From positions 199,762,911 to 199,826,910 of the forward strand of contig NC_071354.1 of NCBI RefSeq assembly GCF_943734655.1: DNA of 64,000 nt, given 5' to 3'. This DNA comes from Sabethes cyaneus. Its lineage: Eukaryota; Arthropoda; Insecta; Diptera; Culicidae. The position numbers were made by a program, and so were the translations under genes. Under the pieces are notes generated by a model. The model saw nothing but the letters and a program-made list of their open reading frames with translations, had not been told where the DNA came from and did not search any database. Shown in pieces: positions 34,439 through 45,725 of the stretch. Every line of letters begins with the position of its first letter. Position 1 is the first letter of the stretch.

Positions 34439-35720
34439 ATGGATAACCTTACAAAAATAATTGATGGGGTAACCAACGACCCCCAAGAGTTGGCAATAAA
34501 CACCGGAGTAGGTGTAGAGGTGGCGCACGACGGTAGACCGGAAGTGCGCAGTCCGATCGGCACGGACGATACTGGCGGAGTTATGGATACAGGGATGGAA
34601 GAGGACTTTAACCTCGACAGCATGTCACTGGAAGGAGGACTCTCGGCTTCATCCCTGATCCTGAATTCTCCAACAGGGAATGCGGAGAGTGACGCGGAGA
34701 ACCTTCCCGATCCGACGACGCTACCTGTGGTCAAGGGGCAATCTGAGACTTCCGGAGTTGAGGCCAAGCGTCTCTCCAACGCGCAACGACGACGGCAGAA
34801 GTGGTATCGTAGCAAGGGCTACTCAAAGGAAGAAGCGGACGAACTCGCCCTTTTGCTGGCCGGCCAGCCTGACCAGCGGGACCTGGTCGTTACCAAAAGG
34901 CAACGATCCGCTGATTCGGCGTCGCCGAACATCAGCAACAAAGGTGCCACTAAAAAGACACACTCGGGGTGCACTTACAGGGAAATGGTGGATGCTTTCA
35001 GCGTAACCAAAACTACGGCTGATTATCCCGTTTCCCTGCTCACTACGGATCGGCTCCATACTGTCCGCGCCGTTCTTCTGAATCACATAGCTGACCAGGA
35101 GACTCCAGACATTACACCAAAGTTTAGGAGCTGTTAGTTCAAGAACGGCTACTTTATACTGGCTTGCTCTGACCAGAACACGGTCAAATGGCTGGAGCAA
35201 ACGGCATCCACTCTCGTCCCGTGGGAAGGAGCACAACTACGGGCCTACGACATGAAGGACCTGCCGAAGGCTCACACATTCATAAGGTACTTCCAGGACA
35301 GTGTCGGCACCACGGACGAGAAAATCTTGAGATTCCTCCAGAATCAGAACGACGGCTTTTCAACGCAAGCGTGGCAGATACGCCGTCGTATTGTGGAAAG
35401 ACCGTGGAACTGTTGATGAAGGTTGACCAAAAGTGGGCAAGTCAGAACGCTGAGAAGCGCTTTATGTTAAATTATATGTTTGGCAAAGCACGCATACGAC
35501 AGGTTGGCGAAAGGAGGTCTGATCAACACAGGCGCAACAATCTCTGCTGCAAAGTCGAGGAAGCTACGAGCGAAATTCCCTTCTGGGAGTTCTCCGCCAC
35601 CACCAAGATAATGCAATCCTGCAACGTTGAGGTTGGAAAGTGCGGAGCTTCCCTCCGGAAGTGCCCCACCACCGCCTAAACAATGCAATCCTGCGAACAC
35701 TAGGCGGGCGCCGCGAAAAC
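34439..35720 (+). pseudogene. ORF1 (RNA-binding protein) of the LOA-like element
   Basis: The start ATG is at 34,439, in a good context after a 5' UTR. The first 232 residues are open: an acidic N-terminal half, then a basic patch QRRRQKWYRSKGYSKEEADE (about residues 118-137) shared by ORF1 proteins of these elements, then a YREMVDAFSV.. region. TAG at 35,135-35,137 breaks a frame that otherwise continues: FKNGYF..., WLEQTAS..PWEGAQLRAYDMKDLP (about 35,180-35,270). A frameshift near 35,400 moves the C-terminus (ELLMKVDQKWAS..., FMLNYMFGKA) to another frame. The tail is Pro-rich with a duplicated GCAATCCTGC word. In life it would bind element RNA. Confidence 0.72.
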
Positions 35721-35920
35721 CTCGCAAGAGGCGTACGCAGCAATCACCAGCCTATAGTAGACCTCAGAGGCTCAATCCGCCGTTAAGCGCGGGTCGGATA
35801 TCTGTATCCTGTCGCTTGCGGCAACTGAAGCCGATTGCAGTATTGGATCAAGCTGAAAATCCTGCCTTAAAATGAGCAGCTTCCGCTGCATTTAGGTGAA
35901 CCTCCACCATGCCAAAGACG
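35721..35920 (+). pseudogene. ORF2 start and first endonuclease segment (LOA-like)
   Basis: Open sequence leads to VNLHHAKD at about 35,895-35,920, the opening strand of the APE endonuclease in this group, where it is cut by the Transib-like insertion. Removing the insertion plus one copy of the 5-bp duplication gives VNLHHAKAASSVLCRRF, in frame with the endonuclease at 37,787 onward. Confidence 0.65.
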
Positions 35921-37786
35921 CACAGTGGGGCAGATTGATCCGGAGCTCGGACAAAACCTCATAACTTCTTTCATATGCTTCGTAAAGCTTTATTGTCTTC
36001 AGCAACATTGTTTGCAATAAAATTGCGCATCTTTCTGTAAATTTTAAGTAGTTGTATTTTTATTCCTATAGATGGCGTTGAGATCTAACTTTTTAAATAA
36101 CGACTTTAGAAATATTGTGTCTTCAGAAAAGTTGTCTGTCCTGTAAAGTTACGTAAAGTTACTGAACATACCAAAATTGTAGGACTTACGGGAATCAAGT
36201 TATAAATATTTTAAATACTCAAACACATTTTTTAAGTAGTCGAAATTGGTAGTCTGACGACCTCCTATACAAATTATCACAATCTGTATATCAAGAGTAA
36301 TTTAGTATTATTATTCTGGTATAGGGTAAATCAACCATTTGTGGACCTTTCTATACATTATTTTGAACTCGTTACGCTAAACACCCAACCAATGGCACTT
36401 ACAATATTAGTAACTTTCGAAAAAGCCTAAATATATCAATTTCTGATGCAAATCTATATTTTACAGATTTTTTAAAACAGATTGGAATGTCCATTTTCCT
36501 TTCATTGACCCTTGCGGCTTACAATAGAATAACGACCGGGTCCATTATAGGAATTTTAGTGTATTTTGCCTGGAGAGAGTCCGGTAATGGCGACATTTTT
36601 TGCATTGTATATAATGGACCCACTTGTTGAAAACGTCAATTTTAAAGCATTAATAATGAAATGCAGCTAAAATTTTATCAACTCAAATGTGTGTTATGTT
36701 TAGTACGGTCTGTTTCATGTTATATATCCTCAGAAATAAGAAGTATAAGCTAATAAATACCGAAATTTTATCCGAGTGTCCATTACAGGTAGAGGGTTTA
36801 CTATATAGGTTAACTTACCCTACTATCTGCTTTAGTGCATTCATGTAATTTTTTTAATTCATTAGTTTGGCCATACGCAGCAAAAGGATATGAGTGGCGA
36901 GATAGGCTGTCATCGGCCTCAGCCAAATCCTGGCAGAAGGCACAAAAAATAACGAGTAACTGACAGAGTATAGCAATCACGTATCAACGTGTTCGACTCT
37001 AAATAAACAAAATGGAGGCTAGTTGAATCGAGCTGAAAGTCCAATCGAACATATTCTACTGCCAACTTGACTTGAAACAGAGCTAATTGGGAAAAAGCTG
37101 TTAAGTAGTCGCCTTTACAATGTCCTGAATTCCCCTTATCGACTCCGATGTATCTCATAACGATAATAATGCTATGTCTTACATATACAAGCATGACTAT
37201 TTAACGTACAGCAGGAATGAACTTCGTACTGGCGCGCGCATTTACTAATTTGTAGCCTAAAATGCCGGAAAACATGCATTCGAAAAACTTGAATATCTCC
37301 GAACATCGCAACTAGTAGCAGCTAATTTTTTGCTTGTTACTAGTTAACACCCTGAATGTTGTTTTTATGGTAGTGACAGAGCGGAAATCTGTGGAAATCT
37401 TTTTCTACACGCTATTGAAAATTGACAAAAATAACAAATATTTTGTTGTAAAACACTTCGTCAGAACAAAGCCTACTAGTAAAAAATCTGTCTTAATATC
37501 ACCTAAACTATTAATGTGAATTGTCCTTTAAAAGTATAGAATTTTAAGCAGCATGGTAGCCAGATACTAAAAGATTAAATGATATTTATTTTTTCATTTT
37601 CCAAAAATTTTTTACGCTGTGTTTCACCTTCTTTAATGTCTATTGAAAAACTACTTATTAAAACAATTTATGTATATTTCTTATAGATTATGTGTCTACT
37701 ATACGTAGAATATTAAGTTTGATAGAATATCTCAAATAAAAATTTTGAGGTTTTGTCCGAGCTTTTTCGGGTTCTGCCCCATAGTG
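35921..37786. mobile_element. Transib-like non-autonomous DNA transposon with RSS-like ends
   Basis: A 1,866-bp element inserted in the LOA-like endonuclease. The left end is CACAGTG, 23 bp, ACAAAACCT (35,921-35,959). The right end read inward is CACTATG, 23 bp, ACAAAACCT (37,786-37,748). The terminal inverted repeats extend about 45 bp. The flanking 5-bp repeats AGACG (35,916-35,920) and AGCCG (37,787-37,791) differ by one base. Transib elements, relatives of the RAG1 source, have CACWRTG termini and 5-bp duplications, so this is the best fit. No transposase was found; the interior is AT-rich and has no long frame. A CACTA element is less likely because the adjacent 3 bp do not match. Confidence 0.75.
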
Positions 37787-38466
37787 AGCCGCATCTAGTG
37801 TCCTATGCCGGAGGTTCACCAAAGAGCAGCTGAGTGCTACTCTGATCCAGGAGCCATGGATCAACGATACCACGATCCTCGGTCTCGGTACTACCAGGCG
37901 CCGTACGTGATAGGCTGCGACGCAAATGCGCACCACACGATATGGGGCAGCTCGGACACAAATAACAGGGGTGAGTACCTACTTGAATATCTTACTTCTA
38001 ACGATGTCAATGTAATCAATGTAGGGAATGACTCCATCTTTATAAACGCTATCAGACAAGAGGTATTAGACCTTACTCTATGTAGCGCCTCTATAGCTGA
38101 GAAAGTCAATAATTGGCTTGTCTCTGATGAACCAAGTTTATCAGACCACAGACATATCATTTTCGACATCGAGGCTAATCCTCTAAAGAGAGAACAATTC
38201 AGGAATCCGAGGAAAACCAATTGGAGTTCCTTTAGGGATCACATGATTGCCTCACGTAATTCCTGTCACAATGATATACGAACTCCAGTTGAGCTGGATA
38301 TCGCCGCTAGTGACCTGCAATGCAGGATCACAGACACGTATAACACAAACTGTCCCGTAAACACGCGAACAGTTTGCCGTGATGTGCCCTGGTGGAATGA
38401 GATGCTTAGAAATCTCCTTCGGAAGGCTAGGCGTCTGTTCAATAAGGCCAGAATCACGTCTAATTG
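37787..38466 (+). pseudogene. Endonuclease domain of the LOA-like ORF2
   Basis: Open from the Transib-like junction with a frameshift near 37,870. It encodes KEQLSATLIQEPWIND, the usual QEPW of APE endonucleases. After the shift come YVIGCDANAHHTIWGSSDTN (D and N of the active site) and, further on, LSDHRHIIFDI (the SDH catalytic triplet). A stop at about 38,464-38,466 ends the frame, and the linker to RT continues in pieces. The domain would nick target DNA to start target-primed reverse transcription. Confidence 0.75.
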
Positions 38467-39027
38467 AGAAGACTACAGAGTTTCCCTCACCAAATACAAC
38501 ACTGAGCTACGAAAAGCCAAACGGAAATCACGAGTTAAATTTTGCAAAAGCATACAAACTCTGCCAGAGACTACGCGTCTGCAGAAAGCGATGTCCAAGG
38601 ACCACTGCAATGGTCTAGGGCAATTAAAACAAGAGGATGGGAGTCTCACTGTTACCACCAGCGAGACTCTGGAAATTCTGATGAACACGCACTTCCCTGG
38701 TTCGACAGTGACCATTGGACAAAACATAGGCGGACAGCAGCGGAATGGGTCTTTACATAATGTGCCAAATGACTCGGTTCTACTTGCACGCCGATTGTTA
38801 ACGGAGGCTTCGATCAAATGGGCACTCAGCTCTTTTGAACCAATGAAATCTCCAGGTCCGGATGGTATTCTACCCATTTTCTTACAAAAAACGGACGGTG
38901 TTATAATGTCCGAGCTCATCAACCTCTTTCGAGCCAGTTTCACTTTGGGATATATCCCGGAGAATTGGCGGAAAGTCAGGGTGGTGTGCATACCTAAGGC
39001 TAGCAAAAAAGACAAAACCATGCCTAA
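38467..39027 (+). pseudogene. RT N-terminal part of the LOA-like ORF2
   Basis: From about 38,590 the frame reads MSKDHCNGLGQLKQEDG, then the fingers-domain motif SPGPDGILPIFLQK (about 38,850-38,890) and GYIPENWRKVRVVCIPKASK (38,950-39,010). It is cut at about 39,028 by the palindromic element and resumes after 39,131 with FRLISLASTLLK..MEKI. Confidence 0.75.
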
Positions 39028-39131
39028 CCCAAGTAGCACACTTTAAGTCGTTTTGTTGAAGCAACCGGATTACGACTGAAATTAGTCATAATTCGGTTAC
39101 CACAACTACTTCGTAACAACCGTGCTAGTAG
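39028..39131. mobile_element. Short palindromic element, copy 1 (inside RT)
   Basis: About 104 bp shared nearly base for base with 54,514-54,618. The core AACCGGATTACGACT and AGTCATAATTCGGTTA forms a stem of about 15 bp around a 5-6-base loop. The outer parts (AGTAGCAC...GTGCTAGTA) are also roughly complementary. It interrupts the RT frame of the LOA-like element. Exact ends and duplication could not be fixed. Confidence 0.7.
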
Positions 39132-40437
39132 CGGAAGGCTTTCAGACTGATAAGTCTGGCTTCAACGCTTCTTAAGCTGATGGAGAAAATCACGGATAAC
39201 TATACCCGCAACGAGTTTTTACAAAACTCTCCGTTACATGTAAGTCAATATACATACTAACACGGTAAATCTACGGAAACCGCAATGCACTGCTTAGTGA
39301 CGTTAATTGAGAAATCACACAAATATCAAGATACAGCACTTTGTGCTTTTCTTGATATTGAAGGTGCTTTCGATAACACGTCCTTCGCGTCAATTAATAC
39401 GGCTCTCTGTCAAAAGAGAATCGACCACACAGCAATGAGCTGCATTCAAGCAATGCTCTCGAGCAGAGAAATTACAGCGTCATTGGGAGATACGTCGGTC
39501 ACGATTTCGGTTATCAAAGGATGTCCACAGGGAGGAGTTCTCTCCCCCCTGCTCTGGTCACTGGTGGCCGACGTACTCTTTCACAAGCTATCACAACTTG
39601 GTTATGAGACCATTGCTTACGCAGACGACGTTGTACTTATCGTCAAAGGTAAGTTTGACGGCAGTATTGTCAAGTGGCTTGCAAGGAGCTCTAAACACCA
39701 CCATGTTATGGTGCTCAGAAGAGAGACTTAATGTAAACCCCACCAAAACAGTCGTTATACCATTCACTAGCCGAAGGAAACTTACCATTACTCCCTCTAT
39801 ACTGAATGGTGTCAGACTGGGCTTCAGCAATGAAGTCAAATACCTCGGAATAATTCTCGATCAAAAACTGAACTGGGCTGCCCACCTAGATTATGCTGTT
39901 AAGAAAGCAACTTCGGCTATCTGGGCATGCAGGTCACTGTTTGGCAAAACCTGGGGATTGAAACCTCAACTAGCCTTCTGGTCATATACTACTATTGCAC
40001 GGCCTAGGATAACCTATGCTGCAGTCGTATGGTGGCCAAAGGTGAATGAGGTGACAGCCCAAGCCAAACTAAACAAAGTTCAGCGCCTGGCCTGTCTTAC
40101 AGTTACCAGTGCCATGCGTACAACACCTACTGCAGCCATGGAGGCAATGCTATGCTTACTGCCTTTGCATCTTCATGTGATGAAGGAAGCAGAGCTCGGC
40201 GCACTACGGTTGCAAAGGAGTAAAACTATACTCGAAGGTGACCAAATCGGTCATCTTCGCATACTTCGGGAATTTAATCTGACACCCTTAGTAACTTCAG
40301 TCTCTGACTGCATGGAAGCCAGGCCCAATATGGACGTTCCATATGAGGTGATTGAAACAGATCGCTCAATGTGGAATAATGGAGGGCCCGATCTTCCATC
40401 TGGAACTATCTGTTTTTTACAGACGGTTCAAAAATGA
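39132..40437 (+). pseudogene. RT catalytic part of the LOA-like ORF2
   Basis: Three pieces of frame: residues before 39,285; 39,285-39,731 with motif A CAFLDIEGAFD, motif B KGCPQGGVLSPLLW and the catalytic YADDVV (39,618-39,635); then, after a frameshift near 39,650-39,700, a 250-residue stretch. That stretch has LNVNPTKTVVIPFTSRR and YLGIILDQKLNWAAHL (thumb region), and then the connection typical of LOA and I-type proteins (ITYAAVVWWPKV, KVQRLACLTVTSAMRTTPT). Catalytic residues are kept, but frameshifts and the two nested insertions kill it. Confidence 0.82.
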
Positions 40438-41290
40438 GGGCCTGCACAGGCTCCGGAGTCTACGGACCCGGCATCAGGGAAACTATCTCATTAGGAAAGT
40501 GGCTCATCGTTTTTCAAGCAGAAGTATATGCGATATACATCTGTGCAACAATATGCTTAAAACGAAAGTACAGGCATGCTAAAATCGGTATCTTCTCGGA
40601 TAACCAAGCAGCACCACTGGCACTCAAGTCCGCCTAATGCGTGTCCAAATTAGTTTGGGACTGCAGTACAACATTGAGGGAACACTCCCGCCAAAACAAA
40701 GTTTTATTACTTTGGGTGCCCGGTCACTGAGGAATCGAGAGCAATGAATTTGCTGACAACCTAGCAAGACAAGGATCAGCTCAGCAATTTATTGGTTCTG
40801 AACCGTTTCTGGGCACCTCCACATCCGCCGTTAAAGGCGAATTGATGACATGGGAAAAGCTAGAAATAGTATCCCGTTGGAATCAAACACAGGGTTGTAG
40901 ACAAGCTAAACAGTTTATCTACCCAAACCCTGCAGTAGCTAAAAGGCTACTCCTTTTAACTCGTAGTGGACTACGCAACGATCACGAGACTCCTAACAGG
41001 ACACATCCCCGCTCTTTATCATTTAAATAATATTGGCAAGCTATCATCCGACACCTGCCGCTTTTGTAATTCTGAACCTGAAAGTTCAGCGCATCTGCGT
41101 TGCTATTGCGGAGCTCTTGCATCATCAAGGCACAACTTCTTAGGAAGTTTCCTTCTTACTCCATATCAGGTATGGAGCCTAAATCCCAAAACGGTCATTG
41201 GATTTATAAATCATGTAGTACCGAATTGGGGCACAGGATTACAACTATTCCGCTCAACTCCATCAATGGGTATGAGCGATCCGTGAACTG
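40405..41290 (+). pseudogene. RNase H domain and C-terminus of the LOA-like ORF2
   Basis: FYTDGSKM, which carries the first RNase H Asp, comes from two frames around 40,410-40,440. It is followed by GSGVYGPG, FQAEVYAI (Glu) and IFSDNQAA (Asp; about 40,590-40,610). The final motif WVPGH.GIESNEFAD is at about 40,712-40,760 with one stop. Downstream, ITRLLTGHIPALYHLNNIG and a Cys-rich segment (CRFCNSEPESSAHLRCYC) resemble the terminal CCHC-like region of these proteins. It would remove the RNA strand after reverse transcription. Confidence 0.75.
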
Positions 41291-41350
41291 TGTACAGTAA
41301 TCGGGGCCTGCCACAAAAGACGATCATTAAGACTGTCGCAATGATCAAAA

Positions 41351-42110
41351 AGTGGAACTTTTACCTAACGTCTTTTGATTTTATATTAGTAATATAGTGT
41401 TTTTTGAACATATGTTTGTATGAAATGATTTCTTAAGCAAAGTTATAGACAATGTAAAAACAAGTAACTTTGCTGAGAAATGAAATTTTTATCTTCATCA
41501 AGTGCAAATTTATAGAGTATTTTATTTGGAAATTTCAACAATTGGTGTTTTATGATTAACTTTTGTTGGTAGCACTTTACAAAAGTATATTACTTCGGAT
41601 AATTACCGAAGCTCAAAAAAACATTGTTGAAGAAGGTCGTGTTACTTTTACTTTGTTACTTGGTAACTGGTAACTTGTCCAGAGCTGCTCAGCGGTGTGG
41701 TGGTGAGGGAGGAGGGATAGTGAAGGTTCGGGTGGCAAACCCCGGCTAAACTGCAACTCACCACTGACTCGCGGTACACTGATAGGGAACAAAGAAATGC
41801 GAATCTTCAATCGATGCAACACCAGAAGAAAGATTATTGCAGGCCGATCCATGCTATTGGCTCAAAACGCTATACTAAAGTGAACCTTAAACCCCGATTA
41901 GCAAAACTAACTAACTCCTTTCGAGTTGAACTAAGCAGATTCACGAAATGGTGCAAAATGGAGCTATTTCTGTGTCTTGAGGAATACAGATTGAATTTGA
42001 ATTTTTCTGTTTATTTCCCTCCCGTACACTCGTCAGTTTCCTCTTAATTACTAAGTTTTGGCTTAAATCTATTTACTTATCGTGCTGGTGTTACGGATGG
42101 CTATTTTTGT
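41351..42110. other. No recognised feature
   Basis: Sequence between the LOA-like element and the repeat block. No supported gene, no clear repeat boundary. Confidence 0.5.
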
Positions 42111-42116
42111 ACAGGT

Positions 42117-42280
42117 CGTTTCACGACCAGGAAGCGTTGAATTTTCAGCAAATGCCGATCCCTGATCGGCGTATCATCTCCTACGCACGCCGGCGTAGCG
42201 CTGGTTTCACGAACGGTCCTTTTCAGCAAATGCCGATCCCTGATCAGCCTACCACCGCCTACGCTGGCCTCGCGTAGCAA
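42117..42280. repeat. Two-copy 78-bp tandem repeat
   Basis: The word TTCAGCAAATGCCGATCCCT occurs at 42,144 and 42,222, each preceded by TTTCACGA and followed by CTACGC and GCGTAGC. This gives two diverged units of about 78 bp. Confidence 0.75.
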
Positions 42281-42299
42281 TGGCATCTTGGTCTATCGC

Positions 42300-42535
42300 C
42301 ACAATGGCGGATGTATTGATTACTGGAACAAACGGTGTCCTCTACAGAGGCTATGGCTGACGTATTGTTGGCCAAAACAAAGACTATCCTCAAAAGAGGC
42401 AATGGCTGACGTATTGTTAGCCGGAACGAAAACTATCCTCCACCGAGGCAATGGCTGACGTATTGTTGGCCGGAACAGAACTGTCCTCAACAGAGGTACC
42501 GGATGAGGTATTGTTCGCCGGAACAAGCACTCCGA
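42300..42535. repeat. 49-bp minisatellite
   Basis: Nearly five units with GCTGACGTATTGTT anchors at 42,356, 42,405 and 42,454, and a variant at about 42,502. Spacing is 49 bp, so any frame through it shifts each unit. The open frames of 88 and 123 residues on the minus strand are therefore not evidence of a selected protein. Confidence 0.85.
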
Positions 42536-42799
42536 AATAACCTTCCGGTTCAAACGTCGCCTTTGGTAGAATGTATCTGGAACCAAGATAAAAAGGTCCC
42601 TCTAGGACCTGCCGAGGGATATTAGCCACTTTCCGTATTAATTTTAAGCCTACACAACACCAGCACACCAGCAATACATAGTTTATACATAGTTTTACAT
42701 TGTACATAGAATTTACCTTTTCATTTATCTTTTTATAACTTTTAACTGTAGTTTCTGTTGTGTCGTCGCTTTTTACTTTTCTTAGCACTATAATACAAA

Positions 42800-43140
42800 C
42801 GTTTTAATTAGCCGTAAGTTTTATACACATTTTATCATAACAATAGGTTTTAAATAATTGACTTTTCTTCTTTTACACGACTGACACAATTGTATCATAA
42901 TTCTTCTTTCTTTACCTTTCAGAACACTACTTTTTACTGAGAAAGACTTTTGTTCTCTATTCTTCACTTTGCACCACTATTATTTTTAAGTAAAATAAAA
43001 ACTTTTTACGCGACTTACTGTCGTTCGCTGTTACGACAGAATAAAATTCTTTCAGCATAACAGCTGAGCCTTTTAAAGGATCTGTCAGTTGAGGTTCGGG
43101 AACGAAATTTTCCCGAACGTCAACAATGCCCTATTGTAAT
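42800..43140 (-). other. LTR-like sequence, tentative
   Basis: On the minus strand the text begins TGTTGACGTTCGGGAAAAT, has CCTTTAAAAGGCTCAGC, and runs into A-rich sequence with AATAAA-like words. This resembles the start of an LTR with a TATA-like box. No second LTR, primer-binding site or gag/pol was found, so it could be a solo LTR or unrelated sequence. Confidence 0.25.
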
Positions 43141-43225
43141 GGCAACCCTTCTTGTGATTTTGCACCGCGGCTTTGAATGCCAGATTCGTCTTTCCCTTTG
43201 TATCTGTGAGCGTACAAATATTGGT

Positions 43226-43375
43226 GACCACTCCGCCAAGACGCAAACCGCGCCAGGCTTGGAGTGATATCAGCTATATTGCTGTGAGTGGCAGTGGTGA
43301 ATTCCGTAAAAGCGTACTAGTTAGAATGACCACTCCGCCCAGGACGCAAACCGCGCCAGGCTTGGCGTGCTATCA
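43226..43375. repeat. Two-copy direct repeat, about 102 bp apart
   Basis: GACGCAAACCGCGCCAGGCT occurs at about 43,239 and 43,340, each preceded by TGACCACTCCGCC and followed by TGG(A/C)GTG. The intervening text differs. Origin unknown. Confidence 0.7.
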
Positions 43376-43619
43376 CTCAAACCGCCATCTGCATTCTACC
43401 TCTCGATAAAGCTTTCCAAAGTGAATCATCCATCCGTCCGCAGACTTGGAAGGTTATCTCCCACCTCGTTGACAGCTCCCCCGGAGAGGGATGCTTTTAC
43501 AAAACATCTACTTTTGAGTAAACTTTCCTCCGTGAGTGGCCTCTGCATCCAAAGACTTAGAGAGCTACCACTCCTTCTGTCAAAGTTTGCTCAGAGGTGG
43601 ACTTAGGAAATAGGAATAA

Positions 43620-44480
43620 ACTGAGCAACTAGGGACAACATTTTGGATTTTGGCGGAGCTAAAATATAAATTGTAACCAACGGTTACAGTCGTAAATGTT
43701 CAGGACCTTTTCTTGTTATCACATATTTTGGTTTTATTTTTCATTTATTTCACAAGCCAATAGGGTAAAATGGGACAGGCGGAGAAGTCATAAAATCAGT
43801 ACTTCATCTTGAAACTTAGGTTACAAACTATACTAAACTTGTATAGGTATGACAGGAAAAAATGCGCATATATTTCAAATTTTACATTGGGTTAATTCGT
43901 GCAACTAATGCCTTATTTCTGTGGACTGTGTATATGTTTACGCTTACCTTAAAGTGCTGCATCAGAGTATGGGAATTGTGTGGGTGTGCCAGTAATAGTG
44001 GAAACTCGAAACATTTCATAATTTTGGCGGATTTCAGAATGATAACAGTTAACAGTTTTATCTAAGGTGCATAATGAAAATTTAGAATGTCGGTGCAAAA
44101 ATTACAAATTCCTTTTGAGTAGACCAAAACGGTGCAATTACTTAAGAAATTCGTAACAAACCATAGCAGTTTAAAAAGCCTATGTTGTTATTCACCTGAT
44201 GCCATGCTCACTGCAAGTGTTACTAAGGGCGGTAAATAAAATTCCACTATTAGAGGCAAATTTTTCACTATTACAGGAACATTACCACTACTTTAGGAGC
44301 ACAGACTAGTATCAGAAAAATCAATATTTTAGATATATTAACCCACAGAATGGAATAATTTTGGTATGTATTTAAAGCCAACAGTATGGTGCACCATGTC
44401 ATCATATAGTTCAATTGGAAACTGGTGAATTGAGCATTCTAATTGTCTTTAAATACTGTCCCCTGACATAATCCCTCCAT
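43620..44480. other. No recognised feature
   Basis: AT-rich non-coding sequence between the repeat block and the first transposase remnant. No supported gene. Confidence 0.5.
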
Positions 44481-44489
44481 TACTGGAGC

Positions 44490-45140
44490 ATCTACCCTAT
44501 GTGATAATGTACACCAAAGAAATGATTAAGAGCTTGCTGCTCGCCCAGAAGACGCCGAAGGAGATTGCCAAGGTGTTACGGTGTCATTTGGTCCAGGTTT
44601 ATCGGATCGAAAAGTTTTTCGATAGGTTGGTCCTAAGCAGTGAAAGCCGGGAAGTGGAGGTCCGCGGTTTGCACGTACGCCATACGTGATCAAATAGGTT
44701 CATGCAAAGATTGCTCGCAACCCGGTACATTCTACAAGAGACTTGCAGAAAACTTACACGCAACTTCCAGAGCTAGAGTGAAATGCCACTTGACTATGGG
44801 GCAGGTAAAGTAACTACGAGTTCGAAGAGATTGCTCCATTTGTTGAAGAAGGAAAAATGGTAATACTGTTCTCCGACTAAAAGCTGTTCAGCATCGAACA
44901 GTCGCAGAAACCGTATCATTTTACCAAAGAAATTAAAAGATGTCCTGCAGAGAGAGTGAACTTTAGCTTCCAAACCAATGCATTGCAATGGTTTGAGCAT
45001 TTGGTTTGAAATAACGCCTGTTTTCATTGAAGCTCGAGTTAAAATTAGTCCCGAAGTGTATATCAGTATTCTGAGGGAGCAAGTACTTTACAATGTTTAT
45101 TGTGGCATAAATATGCTGATGTGACATTAAAACTGTACTA
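44490..45140 (+). pseudogene. Tc1-like transposase remnant
   Basis: The plus strand opens with a helix-turn-helix region MYTKEMIKSLLLAQKTPKEI (44,510-44,570), then EVLR-type recognition-helix text (VLRCHLVQVYRIEKFF). Across frameshifts it continues with ILFSDEKLFSIEQ (about 44,860-44,900, the first catalytic Asp) and VFIEARVKISPEVYISILRE (45,020-45,080). The central part is shortened, and the second Asp and last acidic residue are missing. It is a dead DNA-transposon copy; no ends were recognised. Confidence 0.65.
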
Positions 45141-45239
45141 AATGAGGAAGACATAATGCTATATTTATTGTCCAGTGTAAAGGTCCTTCTGAAGATATTA
45201 GGAATAGATGGTTGAATATCATTCTACAGCATTTTCAAC

Positions 45240-45725
45240 ATCAGTGCCTTGTAAATTTCACTGTAAATGGCATGAAAGGTAAGTAAATAGTTGACATCGA
45301 TTTTTCCTGGCCCGTCAGTATCACCTGGTCCCAGTGGGAGAAATACTTTTGAAGCCTTTTGTAGACACAATTATCGTACAGATAGCAGCGCCACAGAGCA
45401 TCGAAGCTAAGCAAGATTTTTGCCCACATTTTTACATGAGCTGTGAAGCTATTTGCGGTGTGCTTCCTGTGAAGCTGCATCGTATGTACATATGTTGCCG
45501 GTACTGGGGCTGAAGATTTAAAGCTGACTTATGGTCGAAAAGCCACTGCATACATGGTAGCAACGCACACGTAAGCCATAGTATGCTTTCTCGTGCAACC
45601 AGCCAGAGCTTTTGCCCAAAGGTACGTATCCTAATTCGGTGAACCAATGCCGGGTTTTGCCCGAGATACTGTAAAACGGATTCGGATTGCAAAACCATAG
45701 CTTTACCTGTCTGTGTGTTGAATTT
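45240..45725 (+). repeat. Unknown interspersed repeat, copy 1
   Basis: Homologous, in opposite orientation, to about 55,910-56,320. Shared words include CATAAGTCAGCTTTAAATC, CACACCGCAAATAGCT, CACAGCTCATGTAAAAATG and GGAAAAATCGATGTCAACT (as read on the minus strand here). No known domain or terminal repeat was seen. It lies just after the Tc1-like remnant, but the other copy does not, so the two need not belong together. Confidence 0.7.

Larger units (their letters stand above)
33960..41350 (+). mobile_element. LOA-like non-LTR retrotransposon with nested insertions
   Basis: A decayed plus-strand element: 5' UTR (about 33,960-34,438), ORF1, then ORF2 with APE endonuclease, RT and C-terminal RNase H. 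The order and the ORF1 type (QRRRQKWYRSKGYSKEEA) fit LOA-like elements within the Jockey group; clade placement is from memory of family features, not a search. It is interrupted by a Transib-like element (35,921-37,786) and a palindromic element (39,028-39,131). Ends are approximate, because no poly(A) tail or duplication was identified. Without insertions it would be about 5.4 kb. Confidence 0.75.

Noticed and set aside
35921..37786. CACTA-type identity for the element in the LOA-like endonuclease
   Set aside because: The right end begins CACTA, but the 3 bp next to each end do not match, whereas a 5-bp duplication with one change restores the host reading frame, favouring Transib.
42417..42788. 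Minus-strand 123-residue frame with a hydrophobic segment and VPANNTSAIASVEDS repeats
   Set aside because: The repeat period is 49 bp, not a multiple of three, so the peptide repeat is not under coding selection. No homologue recognised.
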